Part shown: in pieces, positions 24,901 through 37,443 of the stretch
Position numbering within the stretch: position 1 is the first letter of the stretch
Layout of the letters: each line of letters starts with the position of its first letter
Assembly (NCBI RefSeq): GCF_964340395.1
Contig: NW_027554296.1
Location: forward strand, 64,007-128,006
Direction of reading: 5' to 3'
Length of the DNA stretch: 64,000 bases
Source: Glandiceps talaboti
Lineage: Eukaryota; Hemichordata; Enteropneusta; Spengelidae
Made by a program: the position numbers and the translations under genes
Notes under the pieces: generated by a model
Seen by the model: only the letters and a program-made list of their open reading frames with translations
What the model was told of the DNA's origin: nothing
The model's database searches: none

Positions 24901-25262
24901 ACAAGAAATGACTTGATTTAGATAACTGACCCTGAAGTACAATGTCAAGGTCAAAATCTGAAAAGACAGCTTGCTGATAATATGGGGCAGACACTCGAAT
25001 GGAGTCTGTATGTATTTCAATTTTTGAGTTATAAGTAAATATTGATTTTTAACTACAACATCTCCATTGACAACATACTCCCCTCAAATAGATAATAGAT
25101 TAATATAGTCTTCGTGTATTAATGCTTTTGAGTTAAATAGTAAATCACAATTGTTCACTAAAAAGACGGCTGTCATTGAGTAAAATGGGAGGGGGGGGGG
25201 GGGTTCCACAACTATAACAAGCACACTAATTACTGGCTAACAGAAGAATTTAATCAAGGTGG

Positions 25263-25305
25263 CTGACTGACTGACTGACTGACTGACTGACTGACTGACC
25301 GACTG
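25263..25305. repeat. (GACT)n microsatellite
   Basis: About ten near-perfect CTGA units. It lies just left of the large palindrome. Confidence 0.9.
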
Positions 25306-25334
25306 TGTAGTTAGTCTGACAAGTATATATATAC

Positions 25335-26290
25335 ATGTCTGGCATGAATAGCTGATTCCAACCAAACTTAGGACAAATGTCAGGTACATATACATATTAC
25401 TTTGTTTTGTGACCTTGGCAAAAATGGTGGAATGGTGGACATGTTTGTCATTAAAATGTATTTTTCTCTACTGACTCTTTAAGCTTAATAGATAGTGACA
25501 TCATTTGAGTGTCTACAATCTTATCATCCATGCATGATGAGCTTTTTATTGAAACCTTAAAAACTTCAGCTTGAAATGTATGCTTAGATGAAATTGAAAT
25601 TATCCATAGTGTTCATGTATACCTCTGAATGAATGGACCGGCATAAACCAAATCATGCACAACTGTCAGATACTGTAGTCTAGTTATATACACAATAAGG
25701 ACCTAATTAATGGCAGTAACATTTGTCTTTAAACATTCAGAATAGCAATAAGTAAGAAATTTGTTGGAAGTGTGAAAACTTGCATCATGTAGTTAGTTAA
25801 TTAGTTTGTTAGTTTGTTAGCAAGTTAGTTTATTGATTAGTTCTTTAGTTAGGTAAATAACAAGCCTTCACATTCCAAATGTTTCTCCTTATTCCTCTGG
25901 GATATTTTTGAAAAATATGTCTTTTATATATTTAGATGAACCATTTATAGAGTGGTATACATATTTGTACTACAGTATCTGACAGTTGTGGCAGGTTTGG
26001 TCAAAACTGGTCCATGCATTCAGACATACACATGCATACTTCAAGAGAGCTCATCATGAATAATACGAGGATAGACATCCAAATGAGGTTTCTATCTATT
26101 ATCTAAGCTTCCTGTGTAAGTGGGTGAAACATGTATTCCTCTGACTGTTGGCCACTCAATTGGTCATTATTGTGAAGGTAACAAAGCAAAGCAAAGTAAT
26201 GTGCATATGTTGACTTCTATACCTGACATTTGTTCCAGGTTTGCATGAAAGTGGCCCATGCATGTTATTTGTGTACAAACCTGTTCTGAA
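25335..26290. repeat. Imperfect palindrome of about 0.95 kb
   Basis: The left half (25335-25790) reads as a diverged reverse complement of the right half (25865-26290). Matched pairs include ACAAATGTCAGGTA near 25375 and its complement near 26227, AAGCTTA near 25482 with TAAGCTT near 26103, GCATGATGAGCT with AGCTCATCATG, and ACAACTGTCAGATACTGTAG near 25660 with its complement near 25971. The centre (about 25795-25855) is a GTTA/GTTT-rich tract. This is a possible foldback element; no protein is encoded. Confidence 0.65.
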
Positions 26291-27094
26291 CTTTGTTTTG
26301 ATATTTGACTTTGAGCACACAGGTCAAGGTGAAAATTCTGATACAAAGGCTTTTAAGAGCACACTTAAATACCACTAAGTGTCACTGCAATATGCAAAAG
26401 ATAGCTTGATTTTGACAACGATCCTGAAGGTCAATGTCAAAGTCAAAGGCCAATACCTAAAAGGTAGGGATACACCTCACTGTATTGGAGTATACACACT
26501 TGACTATCTACTGTAATTTTCCAGTTTATACAGTAAATCATGATTTTATTTCTACAAATAAGATTCATTGTTCATTACAAGCATGGCCACCATTCACATA
26601 AAAGTTATTTCAACACCAAAAGTAATCTATGAATTATGTTTCTCTTATTTTGTTCATTATTTAGTTGTTTATTTATTTTCTTGTTCTGCATTACCACTAA
26701 ACATCACTTTGAAAGAAATTGGCCATACATAAATGTGACAGACTGCATGCAATATACAAGAATAGATCGATACTGGCAACTGACCCAGAAGTTCAAGGTC
26801 AAGGTCAAAAGGTCACCTTCCTTACAAGAATGCTTGCAAATGATTATATTTGGTTAGACATTTGAGTACACTCTCTATGTATAGAAGTTTGAGTTAGGCA
26901 GTAATATATTGATTTGTTTACTCCCCATACGTACAGGAGTAATACAGCAAATATGAAACATGGAAGAACAATAAATCTGGCTAACATGAGGCTTAATTCA
27001 GAGAGAGACAAGAATCAAGGCTGGCTACAAGGCTCTTTGCCTGACACTGGGCAGAAATCAACGCATCACCAAAACGAATATTTTGTGTGCCATT

Positions 27095-28170
27095 GTAAGC
27101 AGGGTCATAATTTCCAGCAAAAAATAACAAATTCAGTTTTATCTGTCATTAAGGCAAAGAAAATTTGAAGACATCCAAGCTCTGACATTGGAAATACATG
27201 ATTCAAGATTTCTAAGTGTATCATCGTAATTTGTAAGGGGGAAAGACAAATTAGAGTCATCGGCATAGAAAAACTGGGCAAACCAATCTCCAAGTTCAAC
27301 AGAGTCATTATGATCGGGTAATGTATGAGTTTTTGTATGTCCATGAAGTCCAGTGAAGAGCTTTTTCTGAACTCCAGCAGTTTTCAACCAGGCCGGCATA
27401 GTAACTTTTCTTGGCAGCTTTAACTTTTTGCACATTTGTTTGAAGTTCTCTGTATAATTGGCATGCATTTCCAGTTCAGATTTTCTCCAGGCTCTCTCAG
27501 CTTTCATCCTTGCTTTCCTCGAAGATGGAATCAGTAATCAGTAATGTTAGGAACCAATCGTTTCCGCAGAGGAGCATGATAATCATGTGTATCATGAAGA
27601 ATATGATAGAGTGAGTCAAGTTTGGGTGATAATCAACATTTTCCAGTGTTTGAGTACAACGGGAAATGAAGTCAGATGCAAATAATCAGCAGAGAAACCT
27701 TTGAAACATCTCATGCTTATACATTTTCGAGTGTCTCTGTAGAGGTAGGGGTGATTGATAGAAAGTGATTTGACATGGTGTAGACTGGTTCCACTTGAGC
27801 GTCAGCAACGGTAGTAGTACATGGGTGATAATATGATCAATGGTATAACCATTAGATTTGTTTGGCGGAGGATGGTAGACGACAACAAATATGACATACG
27901 ACAATTGAGTTTTTATACGAACCTCCATAAGTTCTACAGACATGGAGAACAAGTCAACTGAATTAAGTACTCGTGAATAATGTTTCTGTAACAGTTGTTT
28001 TACGTTTAAGGCTTTGAGTGACAGGAATCTTGACAAGACATAACTGATACAGAATCAGTCGGTTGATAGTTCTTTAACAGATGATCGTTTCAATAGGATA
28101 TGTTGCTTCAGTCTGCCGGCAGTACAGCCTCTCTTGGTATCCGGGGTCTTGCATATATTCAGATTCTTGA
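27095..28170 (-). pseudogene. CR1-like LINE remnant with internal deletion
   Basis: On the - strand, 28036-27686 encodes endonuclease blocks (SVELMEVRI, then VVYHPPPNKSNGYTIDH). About 27600-27480 gives HDYHAPLRKR and KAERAWRKSELEMH, the linker to the RT. Then 27330-27140 gives DNDSVELGD-like text, FYADDSNLSF (catalytic box near 27260) and LRNLESCISNVRAWM, followed after a frameshift by DKTEFVIF. The first half of the RT domain is missing between about 27440 and 27330, so this is an internally deleted, frameshifted copy. Confidence 0.85.
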
Positions 28171-28347
28171 GTTTGTTCCATATTGGTATTCACTTTAGAC
28201 AATAGAGATGCTGATGACATTCTTTCCAATGTTCATCAATGTGGCAGTGCTAAAGGTGGCAGCGCTATACAGTACTGAAGGCATGACTTGATAAAATGGT
28301 GGCCGTTATAATGAAGAGGCAGTGGCAATACGAACCAAATCCAAGAT

Positions 28348-28440
28348 AATACACATATGGTGGAAGCAGAGACCGTCGCAGATGATGTGGCGTTAATACA
28401 CATATGGTGGAAGCAGAGACCGTCGCAGATGATGTGGCGT
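28348..28440. repeat. 47-bp tandem duplication
   Basis: AATACACATATGGTGGAAGC and the following GAGACCGTCGCAGATGATGT occur twice back to back with no mismatch, starting at 28348 and 28395. Confidence 0.9.
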
Positions 28441-28634
28441 GACTGCAGCACACAGCATAACTCATTTACATATTTACTGCAGAATAACAGACTAACAGAA
28501 GCCTATTGTAATAACCTCACTAATCACCTACCATTAATTGCTGCCTTTACTTTACTGATTACAGATTACTTCAAAATCTTTATTACCCACTTCCCTCCCA
28601 ACAATGTTAAACCTTGATACCTCTGAGGTCTCAA

Positions 28635-28945
28635 TGAGAATGTGTGCTGGGCTTCTGACTCTTAAAAAAATGTCGCGGTTCCGAGGGTTGCACAGAGAGA
28701 ATCATTACCAGCCATGTGCTGTATCGCCCCCCTCATGGTGTTGCTAGGCTTACACTCGTCTGGCCAACCTGTCGACTCCCATAAATACAAGCTTGGTTAC
28801 TTCCAGGGCTCAAATTATCCAGGTACAAGGTACAAAATATGCATGATGCGAGTGAAAGTTGCGAGTAGCAAGTGGCAAAATACACCACTTGCGAGTGGTG
28901 AAAAGTTAATTAATTCTGCCGGTGCAGGTAGATTTCAAAAATAGG
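28635..28945 (+). repeat. Dispersed repeat X, short copy
   Basis: It matches the outer parts of 21060-23165 in inverted orientation, from GTGTGCTGGGCTTCT through CCAGCCATGTGCTGTAT to TGCAGGTAGATTTCAAAA. It keeps a single pair of GCGAGT motifs (28860-28910) and lacks the 1.5-kb insert, so it approximates the state without that insert. An open frame across it (28714-28944) has no recognisable domain. Confidence 0.7.
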
Positions 28946-29158
28946 GCTAATGGCATTGCAGCACAACTGTATTCGGCTGTTGCTATGGACATGGCCTTGG
29001 TGCTAGGGATATTTGCATTCATTTTTGGAATTTTCAGTAACTTGCCCACCCTTCCCACTTTTCATCATTGCAATATAAACCATCACTTAGCTGTTGCTAT
29101 GGGTGCGGTCCTGTTGCTAGGCATATTTGCATACATTTTATGAACCTTTAGTCACTTA

Positions 29159-30601
29159 GGGGCGACATCGAAATCAAAAGCATCGTAATTACGCATCGTA
29201 ACGAGTAAAGACGAGTAGCTACTAGTAGTTACGATGTACTACGGTGAATATTCATAAGTCTCAACGCATATTCATGTACTTTAGGTTGTAGACAATAAAA
29301 AGTAAACACCTATTGTTCGTTATTCATAAGCCCAAACTACGACCATTTACGCGTAGTCTTCATCGTGAAAAAAAAAACGAAACAAAAAGATTTTCTTTCC
29401 TGTGCAAATCAGTTTCACGCTTACTTTTTTCAATGTTATTCATTAGATGCCTTCTATGGCATTCATACAGTCGGCTAGTCAACTAAGTGTTTCAGATATA
29501 TTCAGATGTTTACCTAATATGTCTTGCCTAAAAATACCTTGAAGAAGAATTTTTATTCGAAACGTCGGATTTTACATCTATTTATTCGGACTGCCTCACA
29601 ACTTCCTTATGCACTTCTCGGCTAGTCAACAAACATGTCGACCATTTTCGTCTGGCTGGTGAACGGTGCATTGATCATGTTAGATTCGAGTCGCAGGATT
29701 CGTCAGTTGAATTCGAACATTGTCCATAAAAACAAATTATAAACTAAAGCTTGTCTCGCATTAATATATATGGTTTGATTTGATTGATTTAGAATTCACC
29801 TAAAAAACGTCATTTATATAACGAAATTTCGGGCTAGGAATAACTGAATACGTTCATCACTTGCGTCTCTATGTTTATCTACCGACATCATGCATCACGC
29901 CACGTGTTGCCGAACATTGCGATTTCTCAACTCAACCCCATCATTTAGGAATGTTACTGTACTGAGAAACACAAAAAATTAGTTGTTGTTTTAGAATATA
30001 TAAAACAAATCCCGTTATTTGATGATATAAAAGTCAAAACTGCACTTCCGCAACCCGGAAATTCAACAGTATTTCTTGGCCCTACCATGGCCGTCAAGCA
30101 TGAGCTTGTAAGTTGTACTGTTAGTTTGTCGACGTGCAAAAACCAAAAAGAAAGTCTAACTGCTTTGAAAGTCACACAATTGTACAATAATCTTCCTCAA
30201 AGATTTACTGTTAACCCAGGACTGTTACAATATTACGTCCATGCGTCCATCACAATAAATTTCGAATACATACCGTCATGTTCGTGAAAAGATTTACTGA
30301 ATATTGAAACTTTGATTTCGTGCGTATCTTATAGTTTTTTTTTTATGAATATCGCCCATGAACTTGCACTCATAAAAACATGTACAGTACTAGTTTCATC
30401 AGCACATTACTGACTGGAGTACGTGGTTTTCTTTGACGATCAAAAATTATGACAAACTACGATCAACTACGATAGAAGACGATGTCATCATTGGAAACAC
30501 GGAAGGTGAGAATCACTATTGTGTGTTGGCGATAAAAAATTATGCGTATCTACGCTCGTTATGACGCGTAATTACGATGTGTTTGATTTCGATGTCATCC
30601 C
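29159..30601. mobile_element. PIF/Harbinger-like non-autonomous DNA transposon
   Basis: The terminal inverted repeats are about 47 bp and roughly 87 percent identical. The left begins GGGGCGACATCGAAATCAAA and the right, inverted, GGGATGACATCGAAATCAAA; both continue with ATCGTAATTACGC. TTA flanks both sides (29156-29158, 30602-30604). A 3-bp TWA duplication with G-rich termini is the hallmark of PIF/Harbinger. No transposase is encoded. The host sequence is an F2 element that continues on both sides, which confirms the boundaries. Confidence 0.85.
29655..30075 (+). repeat. Dispersed repeat R3, copy 2
   Basis: This is the counterpart of 11985-12425, lying wholly inside the Harbinger-like element. 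It contains GCATTGATCATGT, CAGGATTCGT, GGAATAACTGAATACG and CGCAACCCGGAAATTCAACA. It is richer in CpG than copy 1, where many CG sites read TG or CA, consistent with deamination of the other copy. Confidence 0.7.
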
Positions 30602-31000
30602 TTACCTACCCATCCCTGTTGTTATCTTTGTAATGTGCATCGTCATTTCACTGTTGCTAAGGGTGTGGTCAACATTAACTGCAGAATATCACCTCTAGCA
30701 ACATTCCCACCAAGTTAGACTTATTTGCATATCGCTGTTAAGATCATCACATGATGAATACAGCTTCATCTACACATCCCCAGATGCATCCCATTAACTT
30801 TCAGCCCAAACTGCGCAGTAGCTTTGGAACTATCACTGATGGGATCATCTTGTCATGGACAAATTATTGTGAACACCTAAACACCTTTAAGAAAGTTCCC
30901 AGCAAATTTCAGACCTATACCTGTCTAGCAGTTTATGAGTTTAAGTTTTTTAACCCAAATCACACATCACTCGTAAGATCATTTTGATTTTTTAAGTTGT

Positions 31001-31001
<1 letters not shown>

Positions 31002-31071
<70 letters not shown>
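31002..31071. repeat. (CA)n microsatellite in F2
   Basis: About 35 CA units, the internal microsatellite of the surrounding F2 element, then ACAT and AGACAC units. Confidence 0.95.
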
Positions 31072-31073
<2 letters not shown>

Positions 31074-31159
31074 TACATAGACACAGACACACGCACGGTC
31101 AGACACTGCATCATGCCATAAGTACGACTGATCCTGAGTGTTTAGTTGAGCTAAAACCT

Positions 31160-32085
31160 GTACAAATCTCTTCAGAAAAGCACATAACTCAGTCACCCAA
31201 CTTATAACAGTGATGGAAAACATGATCATATTACACAAATCCTAATTAATGGTCTTCCCTTCAATATCTTGCTGTTTCATTGTTTGAGGAGTACTAGTGT
31301 ATATGCCCTTCAGCTATAAAATTTCATGCTGCCAATTGGAGAGACAAATCACCAAAATCACTGTGTAATCAAGTTTATAGGTTAAATTTGTCTCGACATT
31401 ATCAAGATAAATATCAATGAATATGTCACTACTTATTTCCATATGTTATTGTCATTTGTACAATACTAAAGAGCCAGAAATGATTTTTGAAGCTATTAGA
31501 CTACCATGTATTCTTGATTTTCTTATATATAATTTAGTCTGTCAAATTGTTATTGTATTTATTGTAAAAGTTGTTATCACAAATGTATGTGATTGTCAAG
31601 TATGCATTTCTGATACTTGAATGTGTTTGTATGTTCAAAGTCAGGTTACATTCATTCATTTCAAACATCCATCCCATTGCAGATCAAAGTAAATGTGAAC
31701 TAAATTGTTATGATATAATATTATAAAATAATATTTTTTTTCCTGAACATGTTTGCCACTGAATTTTATGAGTATTAAATTACATGAAGAATTGAAATAC
31801 CAAGATATGTCATCTATCTATCTATCTATCTATCAATAATGTGTGTGTATTTGAGGAGAACATTTATTTACAACTGTGTAGTTTTCTTTGAAATTATTGC
31901 AAGATACATTTGTTGTACATGTAGTTCATTTCTTGTTATATTAAGTATATGTTTAATCTCTGCCAGGAGATTGCTGAAATATTCTATGATTGAAGGCATG
32001 CCTATGTGTTTCATTTTGCAATCATTTTCTCATTTCAATTATATCAGTTCAGGTGTTGAGTGTGTTGAGATCTTAGTGCTTAGTA
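31160..32085. other. No recognisable gene
   Basis: AT-rich sequence with a short CTAT microsatellite (31812-31833). Frames at 31417-31620 and 31839-32093 are hydrophobic but match no family I know, and no splice context supports them. Confidence 0.45.
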
Positions 32086-32086
32086 C

Positions 32087-32605
32087 AATATGAAATACTA
32101 TTTATACAGTAACTTTATTTTAGCTGTTTATGACAATATGAAATACTATTTATACAGTAACTTTATTTTAGCTGTTTATGACAATATGAAATACTATTTA
32201 TACAGTAACTTTATTTTAGCTGTTTATGACAATATGAAATACTATTTATACAGTAACTTTATTTAAGCTGTTTATGACAATATGAAATACTATTTATACA
32301 GTAACTTTATTTTAGCTGTTTATGACAATATGAAATACTATTTATACAGTAACTTTATTTTAGCTGTTTATGACAATATGAAATACTATTTATACAGTAA
32401 CTTTATTTTAGCTGTTTATGACATTATGAAATACTATTTGTACAGTAACTTTATTTTAGCTGTTTATGACAATATGAAATACTATTTATACAGTAACTTT
32501 ATTTTAGCTGTTTATGACATTATGAAATACTATTTATACAGTAACTTTATTTTAGCTGTTTATGACAACATGAAATACTATTTATACAGTAACTTTATTT
32601 TAGTA
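32087..32605. repeat. 48-bp minisatellite, 11 copies
   Basis: The unit is ATATGAAATACTATTTATAC, AGTAACTTTATTTTAGCTG, then TTTATGACA. Copies start at 32091 and every 48 bp to 32571. Sequence is almost invariant: a few have ATT for AAT, and the fourth has TTTAAGC, which creates a stop in the frame open in its neighbours. Confidence 0.97.
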
Positions 32606-32609
32606 TCAA

Positions 32610-33690
32610 AATCTGTTTATTCTTCTGACTTGTATAGCAATAACATTTCAAACAATTGAAGACATAGTCCCAAAGATATTAAGTCCCCAACTTGTGTGTT
32701 TATGGCAAAGTTATTCAGTTAATTAACTTGGGTACAAATTTTAATGTTAATGAGATTTCCCTTCAAATCTGAGATGCCTGCATTCCACTCACTGACCATT
32801 GGAGAGCCTGATATGTTTTGTTTTGTTTTCGCTTTAGAAATATTATCAGTCGTTACAGCATTTTAGATTATCAACTGTCATTTTTATGTAGTTAAGTATA
32901 TTGTTTTGTAAAATTTGAACATGAATAGAATATTGTTTTCGTGACTTTCACATAATCTGTTCCATGTGTGCTACCTCAACTTTTGGTAAATTCACCTCTG
33001 TATGATTTACACAATCATGGTCACTATATTTAAAAATTTGGATTTCTTGAACTTTCACTTCATATATTTCTTGTTTTTGTTAGATTTTTGTTGTTTCAAG
33101 GCATAATTCCATGACAAATGGCAGATTGAAATCACTATAGTTCACACTTGCAATAATCGTTTAGACTACATACCGGTACATGCCAATCAGGGCAAAAATG
33201 ACATCAAAGTTCATATAATTACTATATTTATCTATAGTTTGAGCAAAAATATAATATTGTCACTATCCACACTCTTTTGGTAGTTTTGGTATAATTTTTT
33301 GCTCTTTCTCTTTTTCAGGATTTGATACTGTAAGAGGCTGTGATCCCATTGTTATGACTTGCTCAGAACACAAAAAAAAAACCATAATAAACCCATTCTC
33401 CACACAAAAACAAAAAAATAGATCAGTGAGTCTACATTGCCTGTCAGTAGTCATATGAAACAAATTACAATCAATAAAAATTAAACTGAAGAGTTTTATA
33501 TTTTACAACCCTTATGGATGCTATCAGGTACTGTACCAATATATTCACAGCAATAGAACCCACACGTGTATGCACACTGTGTTACATCCAAGTCTAAGTA
33601 ATTTCCTAACTACACATCAAATTTGAATCTGTACGATTTATGGTTCAAATAAGGTCAAGATGCCACTTTTGGTACTGATAATGAATAGAA
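32610..33690. other. No recognisable gene
   Basis: AT-rich; short frames only. No similarity to other parts of the window was noticed. Confidence 0.45.
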
Positions 33691-34330
33691 GTCATCACAG
33701 TTACCTATCCATCCAGCCCTGTTGTTACATTTGCAATATACACAATCATTTAACTGTTGGTATGGGAGTGGTCATGTTGCTAGACATATTTGCATACATT
33801 TTTTGAATGTTCATTCACCTGCCTATGAATCTCTGATAATATCTTTGCAATACATGTGATCATTTGACTGTTGCTATAGGCGTGCTCTTGCTGTTTAATA
33901 GTCCCATTTACATACATGTTTTGAATGTTTATTTATTTATGTATTTAACCATAATCTGCATATCACTCATGGCATCATCATGTGATTAATATTCACTGAT
34001 CTGTACATTCCAAGAAACATCCCTGTGAAATTACAGACAAATCAGCAAAGTCCTTTCGGAATTAAAGATTTTTGACCAAATAGTTCATATTTGTATACCT
34101 AATTTGCATATCACTATTAGGAGCATCATATAATGAAATTCTTTTTACTATAAACCCCTCGAAGAAAGTTCCCACCCAATTTCAGACTGATCTGCCCCCA
34201 GTAGGTTTACATTTTAATTTTTTCTAACCAAAAAAACCCACATTTTTTTACCCAAATCATACACCTGTGAGGCAATCATTTTCCTTTGAACAATTTCCAA
34301 ACTAGACACCACACGCTATATAAACTGTTG
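33690..34330 (+). mobile_element. F2 element, internal copy without 3' hairpin
   Basis: First-type monomers (GGTATGGGAGTGGTCATGTT, GCTATAGGCGTGCTC) lead into second-type monomers (TTTGCATATCAC, TTTTTGACC) and the pre-tail phrase CAATTTCCAAACTAGACACC. It breaks off at about 34320, before the (CA)n and hairpin. Confidence 0.75.
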
Positions 34331-34339
34331 TAAGTTCAC

Positions 34340-36225
34340 AACAGAACGAGTCAAGGTTCTCATCATGACTTTTCCAATCTTGCATTAATTTGCGACTTTT
34401 GTTGTTGATTTGTGTTTGTGGAATTATGCCACAAACGTGGACTTGCTACATTATGTTAAGTACCCCAAATTTGTAGTGGAATTATGAAAACTAAACCTGA
34501 AGTTCATCAAACATTATCAGAAGTTACTTCATTCAAAGCGTTTTGTGTAATATTGCAATTGGATATTTCATTGTTGACTGTTTTGACAATTAGCTCAAAG
34601 ACAAATTGCAACATTTATTGTAATAATATGATTCTAAAAATATAAGCTGTAGGTGTGCATACTGACAGGAACAGTCTAGAGTCAAATGATTATAATTAAT
34701 ATTAAGTTTTGAATTTATGAAATTATTTTAAGATCAAATAGATTACTTTATTATATTCATCTTTATAGGTGGTAGACTTGGTACATAATGCTGTAGGTCA
34801 TCATAGCTGATAGATGATGATACTTTTCTTACAATGGAGAAGAAGTCACAATGGAAAATTGTTGACCCCATAACTTATAAGGCGCAACTTACCATTGTTG
34901 AATTTTACCATTATTCTATTTTCTGTAAATCATTCATTTATTGTACTTGTGTCTTCAGAACTTGTTGGCATTTTTAAAGTGATATTTCATAAATTGTTGA
35001 TGTGTAATGAAACTCATATTTGTCATTTACATGTATGTTACTGATTGCACATATAAATCTGAACCGATGACTTTCAGAAAAACAGGTTTAGCTCTTCAAC
35101 ATATTTAGCTCTTTTAATGGCAGTATCCTATACCCTTAGTGATGGTGATTGTAAGCCACACCACTACACATATTCTTTGAGTATCGATTGTATGGAGCAC
35201 TTATTGTCCCCAAAAAACACAAATTCATGGACAGCAAGAGGTAGTTACTAGACAGTCACAATGTATACATACATTATAGACATGAGGCACACACGATGTG
35301 TTTCCCTTCATCATTGTAAAGAAACCACACTTCCCAGTAAATTGTGAATGTTATACTCAATTGGTGGCAAATAAAATGTAGTATATTATTGCCAGTCAAA
35401 GTATTATAAATTAATTTCCTGTGAACTGTTTTTCCAATACATGTTTTTTGATGCAGGATTACACAATAAGGATTTTTGAAAGCCTCAGATGCAAAATAGT
35501 CCAGGATGAAGTTTTGGTAATGTAACTTCAGTTTGAGCACTGTTGACGTAAGAAGAGATTTGTTTTGGCCATAAACGGGGAAATAACTGATATGCATATA
35601 ATATCATACACGTTGTCAAATTGTCTGAGTATATATGAATTGGTTTAATTCTAAGACAGGTCGGGCTGGGAACACAATTTTGTCAGCAGAGTGGTTGTCT
35701 AATGATATATTCACTGCATACTTGAACACCAGGTGTTCTGTAACCTGGTACATCCACCTATAAACCATGGTCTATTTCTCAAAGTTTTATCCACTTGCCT
35801 ACTCAACCCTGTCATTTTGACTGAATAGAGTCATCATGTTCACAAATTTAACTCTCCATGCTATGTCAAAAGACCAGAAGTTTTTTTAAATCATGTTTTA
35901 TCAACCAAAAAATGTTGCACTCCATTGCCATGATTAACAAAGTACCACCAAAGCTTTTAAAAAAGGATGGAAAAATGTGAATTATGATGTTTTTCGCGTA
36001 TTTGTAGTGTTTTGAAAGAACTAAACAACACCTCAAATGTATTTGGCATTCTGACATTGTAAGACCCTCTAGTAAATGTTTAGATTATCAATATGGCACA
36101 CTCGAGATTATATAGTGTAGAAAACCATTCACACATGAGATGTGTCAAACCTCTACCAGAATGGGATGATATATAACTAGGCTAGGTAGTCGAAAAACAA
36201 TAGATACTAACTACACTGTGTCGAT
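34340..36225. other. No recognisable gene
   Basis: AT-rich sequence with short frames. CCACTTGCCTACTCAACCCTGT near 35790 resembles a worn F2 core fragment. Nothing else was recognised. Confidence 0.4.
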
Positions 36226-36229
36226 TTCA

Positions 36230-36760
36230 TCAGTGATGATTGCATGCCACAATGCTACGCTGAACACTCAAAGAAATTGATATCAACAGACATTGTTAAC
36301 AAACAAATTTACCACCACACAGAAACTTGAATCGATTGGTATATCACTACTGCACAGTAGTACACACATCTTCGGCACAACTCGTTGGAGTACATATCGT
36401 GTGATTGTAAGTTGGCGACTGCTGTCGCAACAAGTCTAGGCCAATTGTTTTTGGCAAATACAGTTAGATTTCGTAAATAGGACAAGATTAGATACATCAT
36501 CAAACAGCTTTAGCCATTCATATTTTCAGAGGGTATGGATAGCAAATCATTGAAAATCTATTTTGAACATGAGAAATCATGTACTTGTTAGTACAGTGAG
36601 GTCAATGGAAGTACCATACTTAGATTGACTCTCGTAGTTTTGACTTGCAATTGTGAAGTTAGTTTGTAGCCAATTTACCAAATACCATAAAAAAACGACA
36701 AAAATGTCCTCAAAAAACCGACTAATGTGTCTCGCAAGGTCATGATCATACAAAATTGTA
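36230..36760 (-). repeat. Dispersed repeat R2, copy 2
   Basis: Inverted counterpart of 3470-3990. Landmarks on the + strand are TGTGAAGTTAGTTTGTAGCC (near 36650) and ATACATCATCAAACAGCTTT (near 36490). The match is diverged but extends over several hundred bases. Confidence 0.7.
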
Positions 36761-37386
36761 TAGATTTGACTTATGCGAATATTCTATGAATGATATGAAA
36801 TATTAAAATGATTACAGATCATAAACTTTTGTCTAATGAGCGTCTCTATGTAACATAATACTATGCTACAAAAAAAAGTAAAGTGAAGTATTTCAGAATG
36901 TTACATAGATAAACTTACACATCTCTGAAGATTACAGACAGTAGTTGTCTGTATTCAGAGCATTGTCTTTCTCACTTTTAAAGTTTCATTGGCATCTCTG
37001 GAATAGACAAAAAAGAACACTATTCAATTGAAGTGGACATCTATAACTGTGTTCCTGTGTAAACTATGAAGAAATGGAGTTGAGGTCACTTTCTATTCTT
37101 ACATGCTTTTAATACTACAATATTTTCCCAAATTATACCTAGACACATGATAGTAATAAAACTACATGACCAATATCATAACAGTAGATAATATGTAACA
37201 GAAAAAAACTAATTACTTTCATATATAATATTCCCTGATCTTTCCATCTACAAAGCTGCAGAATTTTCTGTCATACCGAATATGCAATAGGAGTCATTAC
37301 CAACATATCATCCTCCATGCATCTCCTAGCTGCCTATCACTCCCCCCCCCCCACTCAATCACACACATGATCTAGTTATTTCTCAC

Positions 37387-37443
37387 CTAAAGAACCTGTG
37401 TACTTCATGAGCACTGCCAAATCTGGTACTTCATTCATCAGTC
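37387..37443 (-). pseudogene. SPTAN1: Alpha-spectrin exon C relic (nonsense, no acceptor)
   Basis: The 3' part of exon C is preserved, with GSAHEVHRFF and the donor CTTTAG|GTGAG. However, TGT is TGA near the 5' end, and upstream of it the match to the other copies ends with no splice acceptor. It follows A1 in transcription order, where the intact gene should have exon C. In this position it would truncate the protein. Confidence 0.8.

Larger units (their letters stand above)
28942..31155 (+). mobile_element. F2 element, full span, split by a Harbinger-like insertion
   Basis: The 5' end has GGGCTAATGGCATT and the 11-mer CAGCACAACTG (28959-28969). First-type monomers (GTTGCTATGGACATGG, GTTGCTATGGGTGCGG) run to 29158. 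After the inserted element the sequence resumes at CCTACCCATCCCTGTTG (30605) with second-type monomers, (CA)n at 31002-31071, and a worn hairpin ending GAGCTAAAA near 31153. Without the insertion the element is about 770 bp. Confidence 0.75.

Noticed and set aside
32282-32659. 125-codon protein with 16-residue repeats
   Set aside because: It is the 48-bp minisatellite read in an open frame. One unit has a stop, and no splice or promoter context supports it.
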